Shown here piece after piece: positions 38,577-41,653 of a stretch of 41,653 nucleotides of DNA. The stretch spans positions 1-41,653 of the forward strand of contig CAKUFW010000012.1 of assembly GCA_934650975.1 (NCBI GenBank), in the 5' to 3' direction. Position 1 is the stretch's first letter. The number at the start of each line of letters is the position of its first letter. Both the position numbers and the translations under genes were made by a program. Source of the stretch: an uncultured Collinsella sp. Its GTDB lineage: Bacteria > Actinomycetota > Coriobacteriia > Coriobacteriales > Coriobacteriaceae. Under the pieces are notes generated by a model that was not told the origin of the DNA, made no database searches, and saw only the letters and a list, made by a program, of their open reading frames with translations.

Positions 38577-39059
38577 ATGCCGCGAACGATTTTTATTGAC
38601 GCTGACGCCTGCCCGGTCACGCGCGAGTCGATCGACTGCGCGCGACGGGCGGGCGTCGCCGTTGTTATCGCCGGCAACAGCACGCAGAACCTGGAACGCC
38701 ACATTCGCCGCGACGATCCGCGCGATCCCGAGCATGCGCGTCGGGGCTTTTGGGTCACGACACTCGATGTGAGTGTGGGAGCCGATAGCGCCGACTTTGC
38801 CATTGTCGAGCGCCTGCAGGCTGGTGACGTGGTCGTGACGCAGGACATAGGCCTAGCGAGCATGGTGCTCGGACGCGATGCCGCCGCCATCGGCGTGCGC
38901 GGCCGCGTCTACGATAAAGCGACCATCGACATGCAGCTGTTTATTCGCCATGAGGAAAAGAAGGTACGCCGCGCTGGCGGTCGCACCCGCGGGCCGGCAG
39001 CCTTCACCAGCGAAGACCGCGCCCGCTTTAAGCGCAACCTCACCGAGCTGTTACGCTAA
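38577..39059 (+). CDS. YaiI/YqxD family protein (DUF188)
   Basis: A 160-residue protein of the DUF188 (UPF0178) family, a PIN-like fold. FIDADACPV at residues 6-14 carries the conserved aspartates, followed by GADSADFAIVERLQAGDVVVTQDIGLA, the second acidic cluster. These features suggest a metal-dependent nuclease, but no activity is established. The ATG directly follows the stop codon of the HdeD-like gene, with no clear ribosome site of its own, pointing to translational coupling. It ends at an intrinsic terminator. Confidence 0.9.
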   Translation: MPRTIFIDADACPVTRESIDCARRAGVAVVIAGNSTQNLERHIRRDDPRDPEHARRGFWVTTLDVSVGADSADFAIVERLQAGDVVVTQDIGLASMVLGRDAAAIGVRGRVYDKATIDMQLFIRHEEKKVRRAGGRTRGPAAFTSEDRARFKRNLTELLR

Positions 39060-39063
39060 ACAA

Positions 39064-39105
39064 GGTAGATTTTTGGGACATGCCTAAAAATCTACCTTTT
39101 TGTTT
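39064..39105 (+). terminator. Intrinsic terminator of YaiI-like gene
   Basis: GGTAGATTTTT pairs exactly with AAAAATCTACC around an 11-base loop and is followed by TTTTTGTTT. It begins five bases after the stop codon. The loop contains the GGGACATGCC word shared with the adjoining inverted repeat. Confidence 0.85.
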
Positions 39106-39171
39106 GGCGATTGGCGCGCATCCAGCGCCCAGGTCATGACGGTGGATTGAAAGGCATGTCCCAAAAACTAC
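39065..39171. repeat. GTTTTTGGGACATGCC inverted repeat between convergent genes
   Basis: The arms at 39065-39084 and 39153-39171 pair as GTAG(A)TTTTTGGGACATGCC with one extra base on the left. The left arm overlaps the terminator of the YaiI-like gene, and the right arm ends next to the stop codon of the metal-permease gene. GGGAC again is the shared word. Confidence 0.7.
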
Positions 39172-40254
39172 TTAGAGACCAAAGACGGAGAGGATGAGTC
39201 CCCAACCGGCGCCGATGACGTACATCATGACCAGAAACAGGGCGTTTTCGCGGGCACTGCGGTTGGTGCGGAACAGCACCAGGTAGCCCACGCCGGCGGA
39301 GATGAGCGTGCCGGCGAGCATCGGCGCCAGCTGCAGCGCACCTTCGAGGTACAACTGCGTAATAACGACGCTGGCCGAGCAGTTGGGAATCAGACCGACA
39401 AGCGCCGAGCCCAGGACCGCAAGCGTCTCGTTGCCACGCAGGAACTGCTCGATCGCCGACTCGCCAAAGGTCTCAAGGACGGCGACCAGAATCAGCGTCA
39501 CCAGGAAAATGAATACCGACACCTGCACGGTGTGCGAGACCGCGCTGCGGATGATCGACAGAACGGGCGCGCCCTCGTGGGAGTGGGAGTGGCCGTGGTG
39601 GTGTTCATGCTCGCCCTCATGACCGTGATCGTGGCCGTGTCCATGGTCGGGTTCGCCCTCGTCTTCATCACAGCCGCAATGGTCGCGCTCGCACAGCTCG
39701 TGGATGTGATCGGCGCTCACGCCCGCCTCGGCCACCTCATCAATGATGTCGCCACCGCTATGGTCATCGTGCGCGCAGTTCACGTGTGCCGGATTGACCG
39801 CGGTCCCCAGCACGGTGCGACGAATCGCCGCATGCGCGCGGACGTTGCGGCGCAACCCGCGAACGGCAGCATCCACGATAAAGCCCGTGACCAGCGCGAT
39901 CAGCGCCTTCGAAGCCAAAAGCATCGCCATGGTCTGCACGGGAACCTGCTCGGCGAGCAACAGCGGCAGCATCTCGTCTGAGGTCGAGAGGAAAACCGCA
40001 ACCAGCGTGCCCAACGTCACGACGCGGCCGGCGTACAGCGTGGCCGCCATGGCCGAAAACCCGCACTGTGGCACCATACCCAACAACGATCCAACCACGG
40101 GGCCGGCGGCGCCGGCGCGCTTGATAGCGCTGTTGACGCGGTCGCCCGCAACGTGCTCAAGTGTCTCGAGGGCAAGATACGTCACCAACAAAAACGGCAC
40201 CAGGGACAGCGTGTCCTTGCCGGCGTCGAGCAGAATATCAATCAGTAAATCCAT
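39172..40254 (-). CDS. His-rich membrane permease, putative manganese/metal efflux
   Basis: A 360-residue membrane protein built as two related halves of about five segments each. They share PQCGFSA (62-68) and PNCSASV (near 303) in equivalent places. The halves are joined by a cytoplasmic loop (about 157-227) extremely rich in His, Asp and Glu, which should bind metal ions. It resembles the putative manganese transporter / ArsP-like permease family, which exports cations or organoarsenicals. Which metal is moved is inferred. AAAGG lies about ten bases before the ATG. A good promoter is in the divergent region shared with the exonuclease gene. Confidence 0.8.
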   Translation of the reverse strand: MDLLIDILLDAGKDTLSLVPFLLVTYLALETLEHVAGDRVNSAIKRAGAAGPVVGSLLGMVPQCGFSAMAATLYAGRVVTLGTLVAVFLSTSDEMLPLLLAEQVPVQTMAMLLASKALIALVTGFIVDAAVRGLRRNVRAHAAIRRTVLGTAVNPAHVNCAHDDHSGGDIIDEVAEAGVSADHIHELCERDHCGCDEDEGEPDHGHGHDHGHEGEHEHHHGHSHSHEGAPVLSIIRSAVSHTVQVSVFIFLVTLILVAVLETFGESAIEQFLRGNETLAVLGSALVGLIPNCSASVVITQLYLEGALQLAPMLAGTLISAGVGYLVLFRTNRSARENALFLVMMYVIGAGWGLILSVFGL

Positions 40255-40316
40255 GACGGATGGAACCTTTCGTGTCTTTCGGCAACATTGTAAAAGTCCT
40301 AGCGGTCAACTAGGGT

Positions 40317-40344
40317 ATTGTAGTTGTCCCGGGCGCGGTGCCAA
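40317..40344 (-). promoter_or_regulatory. Promoter of the metal-permease gene
   Basis: Minus-strand TTGGCA (40344-40339) and TACAAT (40322-40317) are 16 bases apart, each one base from consensus. The start point would be near 40310, giving a leader of about 55 bases. No yybP-ykoY riboswitch fits in that length. Confidence 0.55.
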
Positions 40345-40425
40345 TAGTTGCCCATGGTAAACTATCATCTCGCCACAACTCAGTAACCCCGAGCCGCGCG
40401 ACGCGGCCCGTCCAAGGAGCAGCAT

Positions 40426-41394
40426 ATGAATGTTTCGCAAGCACTCGAATACGAGCGCCAGCCGTTTATCCCCATGTTTATCTACGGCGACCACGGCGCC
40501 ATGGAGTCCGAGCGCCAGAAGGGCGAGGAGGCCCTCAAGGTGCTCGAGACCGAGTACTTTACCGCCGAGGGCGACCCAGGCTTCGACTTTGCCACTGTGC
40601 GCGACCTGGCCGACCGCAACCGCGACCTGTGCGACCAGATTGGCGAGGCGCGCCTGCGCAACGTGACGCCCGCGACGCTCTCGCGCGGCCTGTCCGACGC
40701 CGACACCTGCGCCGCCATCGGCAAGATGCAAAAGCGCACCGCCGCGTCCGTTATGCGCGAGATCCGCGGCGACCGCGACGCACTCGGCGTGGCCTATGCC
40801 CGCAAGCCCATCCAAGGCACGGTGCTGGGCATCGACATCGAGACCACCGGTCGCGCGCCCGAGCGCGGCTACATCATCAATGTGGGCTGGGAAATCATGG
40901 ACCTCACCAGCGACGCCGTCCCGCACGATGCCGAAGCGCACTACTGCGGCCTGCCTGACATCTATCGCGGTGAGGACGTGCCACTGTCGAATATCCACCA
41001 CATCACCTGGGACGACATCGACGGCAAAAAGCCGTTCCGCGAGAACAAGGAGCTACAGAAGCAGCTGCTCAAGCTCATGAAGAAGTATCCGTACATGGCT
41101 CACAACGCCGCCTTCGAGGACAGCTGGTTCAAGATTCACCTGGACGGTTACGCCGAGGCACGCCGCGCCGGCAAGATTATCGTCATCGACTCGCGCCAGA
41201 TCTGCCGCAGCCTGGACGCCGACGTGCGCTCGCTCCCCCGCGAATCCGCGCCCGCCGCGCTCGAGAACTGGGCACGCCGCCGCGGCACCCTCGCCGCCGA
41301 CGCCAACGAGCAGCACCTGGGCCTCGACGACACCGACCTCATGCTCCGAACCGTCCAAGCCGAGTTCAACCTCAAGAACCTATTTGCGAAATAG
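40426..41394 (+). CDS. DEDDh 3'-5' exonuclease
   Basis: A 322-residue protein with an RNase T/DnaQ-type exonuclease domain from about residue 130. The acidic residues are D137 and E139 in GIDIETTG, D232 in AHNAAFED, H297 in EQHLGL and D301/D302 or D304. The histidine spacing marks the DEDDh class. The first 125 residues form a helical, charged extension with no recognised domain. It probably trims RNA or DNA 3' ends in the cytoplasm. AAGGAG lies five bases before the ATG. It is divergent from the metal-permease gene. Confidence 0.9.
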   Translation: MNVSQALEYERQPFIPMFIYGDHGAMESERQKGEEALKVLETEYFTAEGDPGFDFATVRDLADRNRDLCDQIGEARLRNVTPATLSRGLSDADTCAAIGKMQKRTAASVMREIRGDRDALGVAYARKPIQGTVLGIDIETTGRAPERGYIINVGWEIMDLTSDAVPHDAEAHYCGLPDIYRGEDVPLSNIHHITWDDIDGKKPFRENKELQKQLLKLMKKYPYMAHNAAFEDSWFKIHLDGYAEARRAGKIIVIDSRQICRSLDADVRSLPRESAPAALENWARRRGTLAADANEQHLGLDDTDLMLRTVQAEFNLKNLFAK

Positions 41395-41450
41395 CGAGGC
41401 GGATCGTCGTAGCCCCGTAACAGCGCAGAACATACCGCAGCAAACCAAAT

Positions 41451-41502
41451 GAATGCTCAGGATGCGGGACGCGACCCTTCGGCTGCGTCCCGCATTGCAT
41501 TC
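41451..41502. terminator. Hairpin after the exonuclease gene
   Basis: ATGCGGGACGC pairs with GCGTCCCGCAT and, further out, GAATGC with GCATTC. No long T-run follows, so it is a weak or non-standard terminator. It again contains GGGAC/GTCCC. Confidence 0.5.
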
Positions 41503-41601
41503 ACACAGCAAAGAACACCCTCCCCAGCCAACTTTGTATATGGCCACCAACATTTTTCGAGTTATTCGGCCAGTTAAAGGTAGCGCGCAGAGATGTGGTG
41601 T

Positions 41602-41627
41602 AAGAGGCGGGGCATGCCCCGCCTCTT
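41602..41627. other. Perfect 26-bp palindrome near window end
   Basis: AAGAGGCGGGGCA and TGCCCCGCCTCTT are exact complements with no loop, followed by CCCTTTC. It could be a terminator for a gene beyond the window or an operator. The surrounding sequence (41503-41653) holds no gene. Confidence 0.5.
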
Positions 41628-41653
41628 CCCTTTCTTGAAAGGAAGGGGACACC

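Noticed and set aside
1..41653. CRISPR array
   Set aside because: The repeats found are dispersed hairpins without regular spacing or spacers, and no cas gene is visible.

Overview
The window looks like chromosomal DNA of a gut coriobacterium (Actinomycetota, class Coriobacteriia), most likely Collinsella or a close relative. The reasons are the high G+C and strongly GC-ending codons, the gene set (CarD regulator, ATP-type PEP carboxykinase, DUF6485 mini-protein, short phosphoglycerate dehydrogenase), and gaps between genes packed with GGGAC/GTCCC hairpins. No search could be run, so the genus is an inference. Genes lie on both strands in short units, and no ribosomal RNA, phage, insertion sequence with a transposase, or CRISPR array is visible.

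Layout. 1-850 has no credible gene but holds several inverted repeats. 931-5669: argS, carD, an HD hydrolase and proA. 5783-10138: a prolyl-aminopeptidase-like hydrolase sits between proA and proB, followed by pncB. 10221-12256: a membrane-anchored Ala/Pro/Lys-rich protein, tRNA-Ala(CGC), a radical SAM protein and a 6S RNA candidate with its own promoter and closing stem. 12473-17589: a WecA/TagO-type phosphosugar transferase, trpS, a DUF6485 protein, an MGMT-like protein, DegV and MarR. 17762-23943: a B3/4-domain gene behind a leader terminator, pckA, a lactate-permease-type carrier and a flippase-like membrane protein. 24292-29784: a calcineurin-like phosphatase, a CPA1-type antiporter with RCK domains, a tiny acidic protein, and an AT-richer two-gene unit (MazG-like pyrophosphohydrolase overlapping a GIY-YIG/SF1-helicase protein). 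29924-32281: serC-serA. 32640-41394: a nuclease-like hypothetical, an M20 peptidase, a short DUF1015-like protein, two tandem histidine phosphatases, a nitroreductase, an HdeD-like protein, a YaiI-like protein, a His-rich metal permease and a DEDDh exonuclease.

How the genes fit together. Amino-acid metabolism dominates: proline (proA, proB, an aminopeptidase), serine (serC, serA) and tRNA charging (argS, trpS, tRNA-Ala). pckA and the lactate-type permease fit organic-acid use and gluconeogenesis. Most other genes are housekeeping.

The most unusual content is non-coding. At least six families of short inverted repeats sit against gene 3' ends and in several cases supply or overlap the stop codon. 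Separately, five longer fold-back elements (about 130-330 bp) have arms that differ in sequence from one element to the next, while a core resembling CTACCTGCGGTTT stays near the centre. The best protein candidate for an undescribed system is the MazG plus GIY-YIG/helicase pair at 27693-29784, which has the composition and domain make-up of an accessory, possibly phage-defence, unit.
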